Origin: Caballeronia sp. BR00000012568055
GTDB lineage: Bacteria; Pseudomonadota; Gammaproteobacteria; Burkholderiales; Burkholderiaceae
DNA length: 64,000 nucleotides
Assembly: GCF_029439455.1 (NCBI RefSeq)
Contig: NZ_JAQFVG010000075.1
Span: 62,001 to 126,000 of the forward strand
Direction of reading: 5' to 3'
Shown here in pieces: positions 11,153 through 23,588 of the stretch. The notes under the pieces were generated by a model. It saw only the letters and a program-made list of their open reading frames with translations. It did not search any database and was not told the origin of the DNA. Both the position numbers and the translations under genes were made by a program. Each line of letters starts with the position of its first letter. The first letter of the stretch is position 1.

Positions 11153-12034
11153 TTACGACTGCTTTGCCGCAGCGACTTGCGCCGCCACTTCAGCCGCGAA
11201 GTCGTCCTGCTTCTTCTCGATGCCTTCGCCGACCACGAACAGCGCAAACTTCTGCACCGATGCGTTGCCTGCCTTCAGGTATTGCTCGATGGTCTGCTTG
11301 TCGTTCTTCACGAACGGCTGGTTCAGCAGCGACACTTCCTTCAGGTACTTCTGTACCGAACCGTCAACCATCTTGGCGACGATTTCAGCCGGCTTGCCCG
11401 ACTCGGCGGCCTTCTGTTCGGCGATGCTGCGTTCCTTGGCGATCAGGTCGGCCGGCACGTCGTTCGACGACAGCGAGACCGGCTTCATCGCGGCGACGTG
11501 CATGGCGACGTCCTTGCCGACTTGCTCGTCAGCGCCCGTGAATTCGACCAACACGCCGATACGTGTGCCGTGCAGGTACGAGGCAACCTTGTTAGCCGAC
11601 TCGAAACGCACGAAACGACGAATCGACAGGTTTTCACCGATCTTGCCGACCAGCGCCAGACGCACGGCGTCAACCGTCGAGCTTTCCAGCGGCAGTGCCG
11701 ACAGTGCAGCCACATCAGCGGGGTTGCTCTTGGCGACCAGTTCAGCGATGGTCTTGCCGAATGCCAGGAAGTCGTCGTTCTTGGCCACGAAGTCGGTTTC
11801 GCAGTTCAGTTCGACCAGCGCGCCCACGCCGCCTTCCACGTGCGCCGCGACGATGCCTTCAGCCGTCACGCGCGATGCTGCCTTGCTCGCCTTGTTGCCG
11901 AGCTTCACGCGCAGCAGTTCTTCCGCGCGCGCCATGTCGCCGTCGGCTTCCGTCAGCGCCTTCTTGCATTCCATCATCGGCGCATCGGTCTTCGCGCGCA
12001 GTTCTGCCACCATGCTTGCGGTAATTGCCGCCAT
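11153..12034 (-). CDS. tsf: Elongation factor Ts
   Basis: Guanine-nucleotide exchange factor for EF-Tu. The start [13 protein letters not shown] at 12034 gives 293 residues, the family length. A longer reading frame extends upstream to 12088 but those codons (GECQSRRHV) are not family-like. The UBA-like N-terminal domain contains [12 protein letters not shown], and the TDFVAKND motif that contacts EF-Tu is present. It is downstream of rpsB, with a hairpin terminator between them that should reduce tsf transcription relative to rpsB. Confidence 0.98.
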   Translation of the reverse strand: MAAITASMVAELRAKTDAPMMECKKALTEADGDMARAEELLRVKLGNKASKAASRVTAEGIVAAHVEGGVGALVELNCETDFVAKNDDFLAFGKTIAELVAKSNPADVAALSALPLESSTVDAVRLALVGKIGENLSIRRFVRFESANKVASYLHGTRIGVLVEFTGADEQVGKDVAMHVAAMKPVSLSSNDVPADLIAKERSIAEQKAAESGKPAEIVAKMVDGSVQKYLKEVSLLNQPFVKNDKQTIEQYLKAGNASVQKFALFVVGEGIEKKQDDFAAEVAAQVAAAKQS

Positions 12035-12132
12035 CATTCGCTCCTTGAGTCTGTTTGATACGTGCCGCCGGCTTTGACACTCGCCCACGGCAGGAAAATT
12101 GGCACTTCTGTGGCTTCGATCAAAACGCGGCT

Positions 12133-12167
12133 AAAAAAAAGGGGCCTTTCGCAAAGCCCCCTTTTTT
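12133..12167 (-). terminator. Hairpin terminator/attenuator between rpsB and tsf
   Basis: On the minus strand a GC hairpin (arms at 12141-12144/12157-12160, extended by a bulged TTT/AAA stem around a CGC loop) is followed by a run of T complementary to 12133-12140. A-rich and T-rich flanks on both sides make it usable in either direction. It follows the rpsB stop (12185) and precedes tsf (12034), so it probably sets an rpsB:tsf ratio rather than ending the operon. Confidence 0.75.
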
Positions 12168-12184
12168 GTCGGCCGCAGGCTCGA

Positions 12185-12937
12185 TTACGCCTCTGCGTTG
12201 ACCTCGACGAACTCGTCGCCTTCGCCGCTACGGACGGCTTGCACGACTTCGTTCACCGCATTCGCGCGACCTTCGAGGATCGCGTCTGCCACGCCTTCTG
12301 CGTACAACGCCACTGCCTTCGATGCGTCGTCGTTACCCGGAATGACGTAGTCGATGCCTTCCGGCGAGTGGTTCGTATCGACCACGGCGATAACCGGAAT
12401 GCCCAGCTTCTTGGCTTCCGTCACGGCAATCTTGTGGTAGCCGACGTCGATCACGAAGATCGCGTCCGGAATGCCGCCCATGTCCTTCACGCCGCCGATC
12501 GACTTTTGCAGCTTGACCATTTCGCGTTCGAACAGAAGCGCTTCCTTCTTGCTCATACGCTCGGTTTCACCCGATTCCAGCGCTGCTTCCATGTCCTTCA
12601 GGCGCTTGATCGATACCTTCAGCGTCTTGAAGTTGGTCAGCATGCCGCCGAGCCAGCGTGCATTGACGAACGGCATACCCGAACGCGCTGCTTCCTGAGC
12701 GATGGTGTCGCGCGACTGGCGCTTCGTGCCAACGAAAAGGATCGTGCCGCGGTTCGCTGCCAACTGGCGCACATACTTCAGCGCGTCGTTGTAGAGCGGC
12801 AGGGTCTTTTCGAGGTTGATGATGTGAATCTTGTTGCGATGACCGAAGATGTACGGGGCCATCTTGGGATTCCAGAAGCGCGTTTGGTGACCGAAGTGGA
12901 CACCGGCTTCCAGCATTTGACGCATTGTGACTGCCAT
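12185..12937 (-). CDS. rpsB: 30S ribosomal protein S2
   Basis: Small-subunit ribosomal protein, 250 residues. It begins [18 protein letters not shown] and contains [12 protein letters not shown] and the [12 protein letters not shown] and [20 protein letters not shown] segments typical of S2. It heads the rpsB-tsf-pyrH-frr block. A leader of about 215 nt separates the predicted promoter from the start codon. Confidence 0.99.
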   Translation of the reverse strand: MAVTMRQMLEAGVHFGHQTRFWNPKMAPYIFGHRNKIHIINLEKTLPLYNDALKYVRQLAANRGTILFVGTKRQSRDTIAQEAARSGMPFVNARWLGGMLTNFKTLKVSIKRLKDMEAALESGETERMSKKEALLFEREMVKLQKSIGGVKDMGGIPDAIFVIDVGYHKIAVTEAKKLGIPVIAVVDTNHSPEGIDYVIPGNDDASKAVALYAEGVADAILEGRANAVNEVVQAVRSGEGDEFVEVNAEA

Positions 12938-13189
12938 GAAATTCTCCGCGAGGGTTGGGTCTTAAGCCGGCTGCCGCATCCCGCTTCACGTCAGACGTTG
13001 CGCGAGACACCCTGGGTGCTGCCGGCTTGAGTTTCGACTTCCATGCGAAATCGCTGATTGATTTCGCTTCGTTCCAAGTCCTTTCACTGGCCAACGACGA
13101 GTTGCACTCGATTGTCCGAGGAAATCGTGACGGCAATATGGATTAGGACTTAGCCAATGAGTATAGCATGTGAGGATTGACTGGCTCAA
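12938..13189 (-). promoter_or_regulatory. rpsB promoter and long 5' leader
   Basis: Reading the minus strand, TTGAGC (13184-13189) and TATACT (13160-13165) are separated by 18 bp, a good sigma-70 promoter. Transcription from about 13153 would leave a leader of roughly 215 nt before the rpsB ATG. Long rpsB leaders in other proteobacteria bind S2 and repress rpsB-tsf translation; whether this one does is inference, since I cannot fold or align it here. The same 430-bp gap holds the upstream region of map on the other strand, including a GATAAT at 13314-13319 with no good -35. Confidence 0.6.
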
Positions 13190-13246
13190 GCCGCGTGTCA
13201 GTCGGAAACACGTAGAAAAACGTGCCGGCCATATGACCGACCTACG

Positions 13247-13272
13247 GACGACCCACCTGGACGACCCACCTG
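13247..13272. repeat. Perfect 13-bp tandem duplication upstream of map
   Basis: The 13-mer GACGACCCACCTG occurs twice head to tail (13247-13259 and 13260-13272), followed by GACGGACGG. It lies about 95 bp upstream of the map start in the intergenic region. It is most simply a replication-slippage duplication; a role in transcription is not supported by anything else I see. Confidence 0.7.
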
Positions 13273-13367
13273 GACGGACGGCGAATCCCGCTGCGGCCCC
13301 ATTGCTTAGGTGCGATAATGCCGAATTCGCGGTTCACGGCCGCTTACACGAATTTCGAGCCAGAGTC

Positions 13368-14180
13368 ATGTCAATTACGCTGAAAAACGATCACGATATC
13401 GCGCAAATGCGCGTCGCCTGCCGGCTCGCCAGCGAAGTGCTCGATTTCATCACGCCGCATATCGCGCCGGGCGTGACGACCGAAGAACTCGATCGTCTGT
13501 GCCACGAGTTTATGGTGAAGGAGCAAGGCACGGTCCCCGCACCGCTGAATTATCAGCCGCCGGGTTATCCGCCGTATCCGAAAGCTACCTGCATTTCCGT
13601 CAACGACGTGATCTGCCACGGTATCCCGGGCGAGAAAGTGCTCAAGAACGGCGACGCGCTGAATATCGACATCACGGTGATCAAGAACGGCTATTTTGGC
13701 GATACGAGCCGGATGTTCATCGTCGGTGAAGGGTCGATTCTGGCCAAACGGCTGGTGCAGACGACGTTCGATTGCATGTGGCTCGGCATCGATCAGGTGC
13801 GGCCGGGCGCGCATCTCGGCGATATCGGCGCGGCGATTCAGAAGCACGCGGAGTCGCAGGGTTACAGCGTGGTGCGCGAATATTGCGGGCACGGCATCGG
13901 ACAAGTGTTTCATGAAGAGCCGCAAGTGCTGCATTACGGGCGCGCGGGCACGGGCATCGAATTGCAGGCGGGCATGATTTTCACCGTCGAACCGATGATC
14001 AACGCGGGCCGCCGCGAAATCCGCACCATGCCCGATCAGTGGACCGTCAAGACGCGCGACCGCAGTCTGTCGGCGCAGTGGGAGCACACGGTGCTTGTCA
14101 CGCCGACTGGCTACGACGTGCTGACCGTTTCCGCCGGCACGCAGGCGCCTTCGAATTTGATCGCGGCGACCGCCTCCTGA
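13368..14180 (+). CDS. map: Methionine aminopeptidase type I
   Basis: Removes N-terminal Met after deformylation. I start at ATG 13368 ([15 protein letters not shown], 270 residues), which fits the family; an open frame continues upstream to 13170 but shows non-conserved sequence and includes the tandem duplication. The five metal ligands are visible: D in NIDIT, D in FGDTS, H in GHGIG, E in TVEPM and E in QWEHT. The gene is divergent from rpsB, a common arrangement, and lies 79 bp before glnD. Confidence 0.97.
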   Translation: MSITLKNDHDIAQMRVACRLASEVLDFITPHIAPGVTTEELDRLCHEFMVKEQGTVPAPLNYQPPGYPPYPKATCISVNDVICHGIPGEKVLKNGDALNIDITVIKNGYFGDTSRMFIVGEGSILAKRLVQTTFDCMWLGIDQVRPGAHLGDIGAAIQKHAESQGYSVVREYCGHGIGQVFHEEPQVLHYGRAGTGIELQAGMIFTVEPMINAGRREIRTMPDQWTVKTRDRSLSAQWEHTVLVTPTGYDVLTVSAGTQAPSNLIAATAS

Positions 14181-14259
14181 GTCCGCGTTTCCTTGCGCGT
14201 CGGCGGTATCAGCCGGCGCGCACTCCTCTCCTCGCCCTTCAAGCCTTTCACGTCGATCC

Positions 14260-16848
14260 ATGAGCAGCACTGCCGCCGTCGCCTCGCCCTGTGAAACGCT
14301 GCGCGCCGCCTACAAGGCGTCGAAGACGGCGCTGCTGGAACGCTTTCAGACCGCATCGAGCGTCGAGCCGCTGATGCACGCGCTCGGCCGCGCCACCGAC
14401 GACGCCCTCAAAGGCGCGTGGACCGCGTGCGACATGCCCGACAGCGCCACGCTGGTCGCGGTCGGCGGTTATGGGCGCGGCGAGCTTGCGCCCTATTCCG
14501 ATGTCGATATTCTCGTGCTGCTGCCCGAATCCGTATCCGATTCGGATGGCGATGCAACGCTGAACGGGCGTATCGAACGGTTTATCGGCATGGGATGGGA
14601 TCTGGGGCTGGATATCGGCAGTAGCGTGCGGTCGGTGGAACAGTGTATCGGCGAGGCGGCGAACGATATTACCGTTCAGACGTCGCTGCTCGAAGCGCGG
14701 CGCATCTGCGGCGATGCGGACCTGTTCCGGCGCTTTCGCACGCGTTATCAGGAAACGCTCGATCCGCACGCGTTTTTCCAGGCGAAAGTGCTGGAAATGC
14801 GGCAGCGTCACGCGAAGTTTCAGGACACGCCGTATAGCCTGGAGCCGAATATCAAGGAAAGTCCGGGCGGCCTGCGCGATTTGCAGCTTATTTTGTGGAT
14901 CGCGCGTGCGGCGGGGTTCGGCAGCAGTTGGCGCGAACTCGATCTGCGCGGTCTGATTACCGAACGTGAAGCGCGGGAACTGCGCCGCAACGAGAGTTTT
15001 CTGAAGACGCTGCGCGCGCGGCTGCATGTGATCGCGAAGCGTCGGCAGGACATTCTGGTGTTCGATTTGCAGACGCCGCTCGCCGAGAGTTTCGGCTTCG
15101 AGGCGACTACCGCCAAGCGCGCCAGCGAGCAGTTGATGCGCCGCTATTACTGGGCGGCAAAAGCCGTCACGCAACTCGCGACCATTCTGATTCAGAACGT
15201 GGAAGCGCAGCTTTTCCCATCGACGAGCGGCATTACGCGCGTGATTTCGGATCGCTTCGTCGAGAAACAGGGCATGCTGGAAATTGCGGATGACGAAGTG
15301 TTCGAGCGCGAACCGCACGCCATTCTCGAAGCCTTTCTGCTGTACGAACAGACGCGCGGTATCAAGGGATTTTCCGCGCGCACGCTGCGGGCGATTTACA
15401 ACGCGCGCGATCTGATGGATCGCGACTGGCGGCGCGATCCCGAGAATCGGCGGCTGTTCATGGAGATTCTGAAGCAGCCCGAAGGCATCACGCATGCGTT
15501 CCGGCTGATGAACCAGACGAGCGTGCTCGGGCGCTATCTGCTGAATTTCCGGCGCATTGTCGGGCAGATGCAGCACGATCTGTATCACGTCTATACGGTC
15601 GATCAGCACATTCTGATGGTGCTGCGCAATCTGCGTCGATTCGCGATTGCGGAGCACGCGCACGAGTATCCGTTCTGCAGTCAGTTGATCGGCCATTTCG
15701 ATCGGCCGTGGGTGCTGTACGTGGCCGCGCTTTTTCACGATATCGCCAAAGGGCGCGGCGGCGATCACTCGACTCTCGGCATGGCCGATGCCCGCCGCTT
15801 CTGCCGCGAGCACGATATCGGTCAGGAAGACAGTGATCTGGTCGTATGGCTCGTCCAGCAACATCTGACGATGAGCCATGTCGCGCAAAAGCAGGACACG
15901 AGCGATCCCGAAGTCATCAAGCAATTTGCTTCGGTCGTCGGGACCGAGCGTCGATTGACCGCGTTGTATCTGCTGACCGTGGCGGATATTCGCGGCACGT
16001 CGCCCAAGGTCTGGAACAACTGGAAAGGCAAGCTGCTGGAAGATTTGTATCGCGCGACGCTTGCTGTGCTGGGCGGTGCGCGGCCGGATATGCACTCCGA
16101 GCTTCAGTCGCGGCAGGAAGCGGCGCTTGCGCTGCTGCGACTGGAAACCGTGCCCGAGGGCGCGCAGAAACAATTGTGGGATCGCCTCGACGTCGGTTAT
16201 TTCCTGCGTCATGATCCCGCCGATATCGCCTGGCAGACGCGCGTGCTGTATCGCCATGTCGAAAGCGATCAACCGATCGTGCGCGCGCGGCCCTCGCCGA
16301 TTGGCGCGGCGCTGCAGGTGCTGGTGTACGTGAAGGACCGGCCGGATCTGTTCGCCGGCATCTGCGCCTATTTCGATCGCAACGGCCTCTCGGTGCTCGA
16401 TGCCCGCGTGACGACCACGCGTCACGGCTACGCGCTCGATAATTTTCTCGTCGCCCATCCGGATCACGACGGGAGTTATCGCGATATCGCCAATCTGGTC
16501 GAACAGCAGCTTGCCGCGCTGCTGACCGACGAGCGCATTTTGCCCGAGCCGTCCAAGGGACGCGTATCGCGGCTGGTGCGCACTTTCCCGGTCACGCCGC
16601 GCGTGGATTTGCGCCCCGACGAGCGTGGCCAGTACTACATCCTGTCCGTGTCGGCGAACGACCGGCAGGGCCTTCTTTATTCGATCGCGCGCGTGCTCGC
16701 GCAACACCGGATCGGCGTGCAGGCGGCGCGCATCAATACGCTCGGCGAGCGTGTCGAAGACGTGTTTTTGCTCGATGGGCGCAGCCTGTCGTCGAACCGC
16801 ACCCAGATCCAGGTCGAAACCGAACTGCTGCGCGCGATCGCAGCCTGA
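14260..16848 (+). CDS. glnD: Bifunctional PII uridylyltransferase/uridylyl-removing enzyme GlnD
   Basis: Senses glutamine and uridylylates or deuridylylates the PII proteins, controlling nitrogen assimilation. The 862-residue product has the nucleotidyltransferase motif [15 protein letters not shown] at about residues 68-82, the HD phosphohydrolase motif ([15 protein letters not shown], about 490-504) and two C-terminal ACT domains (about 687-760 and 792-862) for glutamine sensing. All four domains are complete. It follows map and ends 6 bp before the pseudouridine synthase gene. Confidence 0.98.
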   Translation: MSSTAAVASPCETLRAAYKASKTALLERFQTASSVEPLMHALGRATDDALKGAWTACDMPDSATLVAVGGYGRGELAPYSDVDILVLLPESVSDSDGDATLNGRIERFIGMGWDLGLDIGSSVRSVEQCIGEAANDITVQTSLLEARRICGDADLFRRFRTRYQETLDPHAFFQAKVLEMRQRHAKFQDTPYSLEPNIKESPGGLRDLQLILWIARAAGFGSSWRELDLRGLITEREARELRRNESFLKTLRARLHVIAKRRQDILVFDLQTPLAESFGFEATTAKRASEQLMRRYYWAAKAVTQLATILIQNVEAQLFPSTSGITRVISDRFVEKQGMLEIADDEVFEREPHAILEAFLLYEQTRGIKGFSARTLRAIYNARDLMDRDWRRDPENRRLFMEILKQPEGITHAFRLMNQTSVLGRYLLNFRRIVGQMQHDLYHVYTVDQHILMVLRNLRRFAIAEHAHEYPFCSQLIGHFDRPWVLYVAALFHDIAKGRGGDHSTLGMADARRFCREHDIGQEDSDLVVWLVQQHLTMSHVAQKQDTSDPEVIKQFASVVGTERRLTALYLLTVADIRGTSPKVWNNWKGKLLEDLYRATLAVLGGARPDMHSELQSRQEAALALLRLETVPEGAQKQLWDRLDVGYFLRHDPADIAWQTRVLYRHVESDQPIVRARPSPIGAALQVLVYVKDRPDLFAGICAYFDRNGLSVLDARVTTTRHGYALDNFLVAHPDHDGSYRDIANLVEQQLAALLTDERILPEPSKGRVSRLVRTFPVTPRVDLRPDERGQYYILSVSANDRQGLLYSIARVLAQHRIGVQAARINTLGERVEDVFLLDGRSLSSNRTQIQVETELLRAIAA

Positions 16849-16854
16849 GAATTT

Positions 16855-18825
16855 ATGCGCGTCAAACTGACAGCCAAACATCCGCGTCCCTCTTCCGAGA
16901 CGCGATCGCCGGTTCGTTCCGGTACTGCTACGGGGCGTAAGCCTGTGAGAGCGCCCGCGCCGCCGCGCGGGGAGGAAGCGCGTGGGGAGCGAAGCAGCGC
17001 CGAGCACCGGCCTTCTGAGCGTGGTGCGGGGGATGAGCGGCGGGCGTTCAAGTCGCGTGGGGACGAAGCGCGTGGTGAGCGTGGTAGCTTTGATCGTCGT
17101 CCCTCTGAGCGAGGTGCGGGGGATGAACGCCGCTCGTTTAAACCGCGTGGCGATGATGCGCGTGGTGAGCGCGGCAGCTTCGATCGTCGGCCTTCCACGC
17201 GCGGCGAAGGCGATGAACGCCGTTCGTTCAAACCACGTGGCGATGATGCGCGTAGTGAGCGTGGCAGCTTTGATCGTCGGCCGTCGTCGGATCGTGGCGC
17301 TGGCGATGAACGCCGTTCGTTTAAACCGCGTGGCGATGATTCGCGTGGTGAACGCGGCGGCTTTGATCGTCGGCCGTCGGATCGTGGCGCTGGCGATGAA
17401 CGCCGTTCGTTCAAACCGCGTGGCGATGATTCGCGTGCTGAACGTGGCAGCTTCGATCGTCGCCCGTCAACGCGCGGTGAAGGCGAGGAACGCCGCTCGT
17501 TCAAACCGCGTGGCGATGATTCGCGTGGTGAACGCGGCAGCTTTGATCGTCGTCCATCGACGCGCGGCGAAGGCGACGAACGCCGCTCATTCAAACCGCG
17601 CGGCGATGATTCGCGTGGTGAGCGCGGCAGCTTCGACCGTCGTCCTTCAACGCGCGGCGAAGGCGACGACCGTCGTTCGTTCAAGCCACGCGGCGACGAT
17701 TCACGCGGCGAACGCGGCAGCTTCGATCGCCGTCCTTCAACGCGCGGCGAAGGCGACGACCGTCGCCCATTCAAACCGCGTGGTGATGATTCGCGTGGTG
17801 AACGCGGCAGTTTCGATCGTCGCCCATCCGATCGTAGCGCTAGCGACGAACGCCGCTCATTCAAACCGCGTGGCGATGATTCGCGCGGCGAGCGCAGCAA
17901 CTTCGATCGCCGCCCTGCCGCGCGCGGCGCTGGCGATGAACGCCGCTCGTTCAAACCGCGCGGCGAAGATTCGCGCGGCGAGCGCAGCAGCCTCAAACGC
18001 GACGACCAACCCGCCGCCCAAACCCCGCCGCCACGCGAAGAATCCGCCCACAAACACCCGCCGCGCGACGGCCTCGTGCGCCTCTCAAAGGTCATGTCCG
18101 AACTCGGCCTCTGCTCGCGTCGCGAAGCCGATGAGTGGATCGAAAAAGGCTGGGTGCTCGTCGATGGCGTCGTAACCGACACACTCGGCACGCGCATCAA
18201 CCCGACGGCGGAGATCGACATCCTGCCGGCCGCGCGCTCGGCGCAGTCGCAACAGGTGACGATCCTGCTGCACAAGCCGGTCGGCTACGTGTCGGGTCAG
18301 GCGGAAGACGGCTACGAACCTGCCGTGGTGCTCATCAATCCGGCGAATCGCTGGGAAGAAGACCGTTCGCACATCAAGTTCACGCCAAACCATTTGCGCA
18401 CGCTCGCGCCCGCAGGACGGCTCGACATCGACTCGACTGGTCTGCTCGTGCTGACGCAGGACGGACGCATCGCCAAACAATTGATTGGCGGGCATTCGGA
18501 AGTCGACAAGGAATACCTCGTGCGCGTGCGTCTGGGCGAGCACACGGTCGATGTCGATAAACATTTCCCCGCGGAAAAGCTCGCGCTGCTGCGTCACGGC
18601 CTCGAGCTCGACGGCGTGCCGCTCAAAACCGCGCAAGTCAGTTGGCAAAACGGCGAGCAATTGCGCTTCGTGCTGCGCGAAGGCAAGAAGCGCCAGATCC
18701 GACGCATGTGCGAACTGGTCGGGCTGGACGTCGTCGGCCTGAAGCGAATTCGCATGGGTCACGTCACGCTCGGCGCGCTGCCGCAAGGTCAATGGCGCTA
18801 TCTCGCGCCTGACGAAAGCTTCTGA
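16855..18825 (+). CDS. RsuA-family 23S rRNA pseudouridine synthase (RluF/RluB-like) with repetitive N-terminal extension
   Basis: The catalytic part is the last 255 residues or so: an S4 RNA-binding domain (starting near residue 403, [20 protein letters not shown]) and a synthase domain with catalytic Asp in the motif [11 protein letters not shown]. The C-terminal segments ([33 protein letters not shown]) look more like RluF (U2604) than RluB (U2605), but I cannot settle the target. Residues 38-384 are a tandem array of 30-residue Arg/Gly/Asp/Ser-rich units, making the protein 656 residues against about 290 for E. coli RluF. The extension should be disordered and may bind RNA. The ATG lies 6 bp after the glnD stop, so the two are probably cotranscribed. 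Confidence 0.9.
   Translation: MRVKLTAKHPRPSSETRSPVRSGTATGRKPVRAPAPPRGEEARGERSSAEHRPSERGAGDERRAFKSRGDEARGERGSFDRRPSERGAGDERRSFKPRGDDARGERGSFDRRPSTRGEGDERRSFKPRGDDARSERGSFDRRPSSDRGAGDERRSFKPRGDDSRGERGGFDRRPSDRGAGDERRSFKPRGDDSRAERGSFDRRPSTRGEGEERRSFKPRGDDSRGERGSFDRRPSTRGEGDERRSFKPRGDDSRGERGSFDRRPSTRGEGDDRRSFKPRGDDSRGERGSFDRRPSTRGEGDDRRPFKPRGDDSRGERGSFDRRPSDRSASDERRSFKPRGDDSRGERSNFDRRPAARGAGDERRSFKPRGEDSRGERSSLKRDDQPAAQTPPPREESAHKHPPRDGLVRLSKVMSELGLCSRREADEWIEKGWVLVDGVVTDTLGTRINPTAEIDILPAARSAQSQQVTILLHKPVGYVSGQAEDGYEPAVVLINPANRWEEDRSHIKFTPNHLRTLAPAGRLDIDSTGLLVLTQDGRIAKQLIGGHSEVDKEYLVRVRLGEHTVDVDKHFPAEKLALLRHGLELDGVPLKTAQVSWQNGEQLRFVLREGKKRQIRRMCELVGLDVVGLKRIRMGHVTLGALPQGQWRYLAPDESF
16966..18006 (+). 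repeat. In-frame 90-bp tandem repeat array (about 11.5 copies)
   Basis: Eleven full units plus one partial copy encode a 30-residue consensus that opens [17 protein letters not shown] and closes with D/E-RRSFKP. One unit has a single-codon insertion (31 residues). Central units differ mainly in a TRGEG versus DRGAG block, and the outer copies are more diverged, as expected for slippage or recombination within an array. The reading frame is kept throughout. The high similarity creates long antisense and alternate-frame open stretches over 16.7-18.2 kb that are not genes. Confidence 0.95.
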
Positions 18826-18836
18826 TCCCACATGCC

Positions 18837-18864
18837 GCATCGTTGCCCAAACGGGTGACGATGC
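18837..18864 (+). terminator. Strong hairpin after the pseudouridine synthase gene, no U-tract
   Basis: GCATCGTTGCCC (18837-18848) pairs with the sequence ending at 18864 around an AAAC loop, with two G-U wobbles. It begins 11 bp after the stop codon. There is no T-run, so it may stabilise the 3' end or act with Rho rather than as a classical terminator. Confidence 0.4.
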
Positions 18865-18954
18865 GCGCCTCGCGCCTGTTGCGTCGCAAAAATGCCACGC
18901 AAAATCTACCGAAATCGCTTATATCTCGTCGCACATAACGGAAATATTTGTTCA

Positions 18955-18980
18955 TCTCATTTTGTTTAAAGAAAATGAGA
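18955..18980. promoter_or_regulatory. Perfect 9-bp inverted repeat in AT-rich spacer
   Basis: TCTCATTTT and AAAATGAGA form a perfect inverted repeat around an 8-bp centre, 86 bp upstream of the small gene at 19066. The surrounding stretch 18895-18985 is distinctly AT-richer than its neighbours. It could be an operator or the promoter region of the small gene; no partner regulator is evident nearby. Confidence 0.4.
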
Positions 18981-19065
18981 CAACGGTCCGTTAGTCAGTC
19001 ATGCACCTGAAACACGATGCACGACACAGCGGCCACGGCTTTGAACGGTATCGAGGAGAAACGCC

Positions 19066-19302
19066 ATGTCAGTTGAAATCATCGTCCGCGAGACATCCAC
19101 CGGTCTCGAAATCGTCAGCGGCCGACGACGGCTCGAAGCACTGCTCGCACTGCGCGATGAAGTCGTCGTGATGAGCCCGGGCGTCGGCGAAATGGTCGTC
19201 GCGCGCCTGCCGGATGGCCGCCTGCAAGCCTCAGCCAATCCCGAACACGTGGCGCTGTTCCGTCAGCCCGACGTCAGCGGTAATCTCAAAACCTTCGCGT
19301 AA
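19066..19302 (+). CDS. Small unknown protein with a ParB-box-like segment
   Basis: A 78-residue protein, preceded by GAGGAG about 8 nt upstream of the ATG and followed by a strong terminator, so probably expressed as a single-gene unit. Residues 14-26 (LEIVSGRRRLEAL) resemble the box II region of the ParB/Srx nuclease-like fold, where homologues have an IVAGERRLRAA-type segment. The rest is too short for a full ParB and has no helix-turn-helix. The second half (ARLPDGRLQASANPEHVALF) is not one I recognise. Function unknown; the ParB resemblance is a pattern match by eye. Confidence 0.7.
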   Translation: MSVEIIVRETSTGLEIVSGRRRLEALLALRDEVVVMSPGVGEMVVARLPDGRLQASANPEHVALFRQPDVSGNLKTFA

Positions 19303-19305
19303 GAA

Positions 19306-19333
19306 AAAAGCCGCTCCCATTCGAGCGGCTTTT
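19306..19333. terminator. Bidirectional terminator between the 78-residue gene and def
   Basis: AAAAGCCGCTC (19306-19316) pairs perfectly with GAGCGGCTTTT (19323-19333) around a 6-nt loop. The A-rich 5' side and T-rich 3' side allow termination from both convergent genes. Confidence 0.9.
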
Positions 19334-19360
19334 CTCTCCGGCACGTCAGCAAAAGATGCG

Positions 19361-21993
<2,633 letters not shown>

Positions 21994-22102
21994 CTATGAA
22001 TGCGTTGGATAAGGAAAATCGGTACCGACCGTTCGATTGTCTCAGAAGATCGGTAAATCGTGGCATCGGCCGAATGGCCTAGGCGTGTGTTTGCGCGCGC
22101 GC

Positions 22103-22129
22103 AAAAGAAAGCGCCCCGGCGTGGGGCGC
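22103..22129 (-). terminator. Rho-independent terminator after zipA
   Basis: On the minus strand GCGCCCC pairs with GGGGCGC (22111-22117 with 22123-22129) around a 5-nt loop and is followed by TTTCTTTT. It ends transcription 38 bp past the zipA stop and separates zipA from ligA. Confidence 0.85.
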
Positions 22130-22167
22130 AATCTTCAATCCCGGAGCGCTTTGCGCCGAGCCTATGA

Positions 22168-23409
22168 CTATTGGCTGAACAAGCGGCGCGTAGCAGGCGA
22201 ACCGGCGGGCATGCCTGCCTGTTCAAGTTTCGCGTACAGCGTCATCAATTGCTTTTCGATGGCCAGCAGCGACGACTCCGGCAGCGGGCGGCGCTGATCG
22301 TCCACCACGCGCGCGCCGATCCGTTCGGACAGCGACTTCGCGTAATCGCACATGAGACGGAACGGCAGAATGTCTTCATCGGCGACGGGCACATCGAGCA
22401 CCAGCGTGATCATCTGGCCGCCCTTGTACGTCAGGTCGTCGCGCAGGAAGTTGGTATCGCCGAATTGCAGCATGAAGACGGGGTTTTGCTTCGCGTCGAG
22501 CTTGACGAAGCGCGTGCCGTCGCGCGAAAGCAGCAAACCATCTTGCGATGCCACCGCCTGCACGTAATTGGCCGACCACGGCGCGCCGTCCGACAGAATG
22601 TTGATGGACAGTTGCGCGTCGCATTGCGCGGCGAAGCCGTCGAGTTCGCGCGCCATGCCAACGGTTTCCATCATGTCGGGGAATTCGGGCATGCCATCGA
22701 CGGCATCAGCCAGACGCTGCACGCCGGTCACAAACTCGGAGAATTCGAGTTCGTTCAGCGGCCCGCTGCGGTTCGCCAGTTGCGCGGCTGCGCGCAACTC
22801 TTCGTAACGCACGCCGCTGCGCGGCAGCTCCCACGTGCTTTCGCCTTCCGGCTTGCCTTCGATCGTCACCGGCTTGGTGCCCGCGCGACGCAATTTCTGC
22901 GCAAGCGGCATCACGCGATCACCCGCCACCGCGCTGCCAAGCCGAATCGGCACCACGCAGTCGATACGCCTATCCACCGCCGCGGGCGGCGCGGAGGAAA
23001 TCGTCGTGGCGGCGGGCATCACGGGTTCCGTGCGCTCGTCGTCCGTTGTTTCTTCGATGCGTTCGGGTTCATCGGGCGTCGTGGCTTCGGCCTGCACGTC
23101 GAGCGCCGTATCGGCAGGTGCAACGGGCGGCACGACCGCCGCCGCGCTCACCGCGCCAAAACTCGGCTCCACGCGCGATTCGCGTTCTTCATCACCACCG
23201 GCCGCCGCCGGACGCGGCTGGCGCACCGGCTCGATAAACGGCTGCTGCTCGTCCTCATGCTCCTGACGCGCGAGCGCATCCGCCGCTTCGTCGGGCATCG
23301 GGCGCGGCATTCTGCGGCGCACCTTGGCGTTTTGCCACGCGTTGTACACCACCACGCCGCCCACCACCACGGCACCCGCTCCGATCAAACCGAGTGTCAA
23401 CTCGTCCAT
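22168..23409 (-). CDS. zipA: Cell division protein ZipA
   Basis: Anchors FtsZ to the inner membrane at the septum. The 413-residue protein has a short periplasmic start, one N-terminal membrane helix (about residues 7-24), a basic stretch (KVRRRMPRPMP), a long low-complexity Pro/Ala/Glu linker (about 45-190) and a C-terminal FtsZ-binding domain of about 200 residues. The linker is longer than in E. coli ZipA (328 residues in total). It lies 179 bp downstream of smc and upstream of ligA, a frequent betaproteobacterial order. Confidence 0.93.
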   Translation of the reverse strand: MDELTLGLIGAGAVVVGGVVVYNAWQNAKVRRRMPRPMPDEAADALARQEHEDEQQPFIEPVRQPRPAAAGGDEERESRVEPSFGAVSAAAVVPPVAPADTALDVQAEATTPDEPERIEETTDDERTEPVMPAATTISSAPPAAVDRRIDCVVPIRLGSAVAGDRVMPLAQKLRRAGTKPVTIEGKPEGESTWELPRSGVRYEELRAAAQLANRSGPLNELEFSEFVTGVQRLADAVDGMPEFPDMMETVGMARELDGFAAQCDAQLSINILSDGAPWSANYVQAVASQDGLLLSRDGTRFVKLDAKQNPVFMLQFGDTNFLRDDLTYKGGQMITLVLDVPVADEDILPFRLMCDYAKSLSERIGARVVDDQRRPLPESSLLAIEKQLMTLYAKLEQAGMPAGSPATRRLFSQ

Positions 23410-23588
23410 GCATGCTCCATGTTCTTTTCAGGTTGTGAAGCGCCGCGCGATCTGTCGCGCGCATCGCCGCGTTCCGGCTGCTTCGCCGTCGCCTGCTCGA
23501 TGCGCGCACTCCGCGCCTGCGCTGCCCTTTGTTTCGTCGTTTCTCGTCGTTTCGTTTGAAGCTACTGCGACGTCAGGCCCAGCGAACG

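Noticed and set aside
13170-13367. N-terminal extension of map
   Set aside because: The extra 66 codons include the 13-bp tandem duplication and show no family residues; the start at 13368 matches homologues.
14248-17007. Very long minus-strand open frame (919 codons) across glnD
   Set aside because: It lies antisense to a textbook glnD with all domains. Its translation is rich in Arg/His/Ala without any domain, as usual for GC-rich antisense frames.
16966-18006. CRISPR array
   Set aside because: The 90-bp units are contiguous, in frame and encode protein; there are no conserved repeats separated by unique spacers.
16677-18275. Repeat-containing minus-strand open frame and a second plus-strand frame over the pseudouridine synthase
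   Set aside because: Both are shadows created by the 90-bp tandem array of the real gene; their periodicity follows from it and no start or ribosome site supports them.
22014-22167. Possible small gene between ligA and zipA
   Set aside because: It contains the zipA terminator and no ribosome site followed by a conserved frame.
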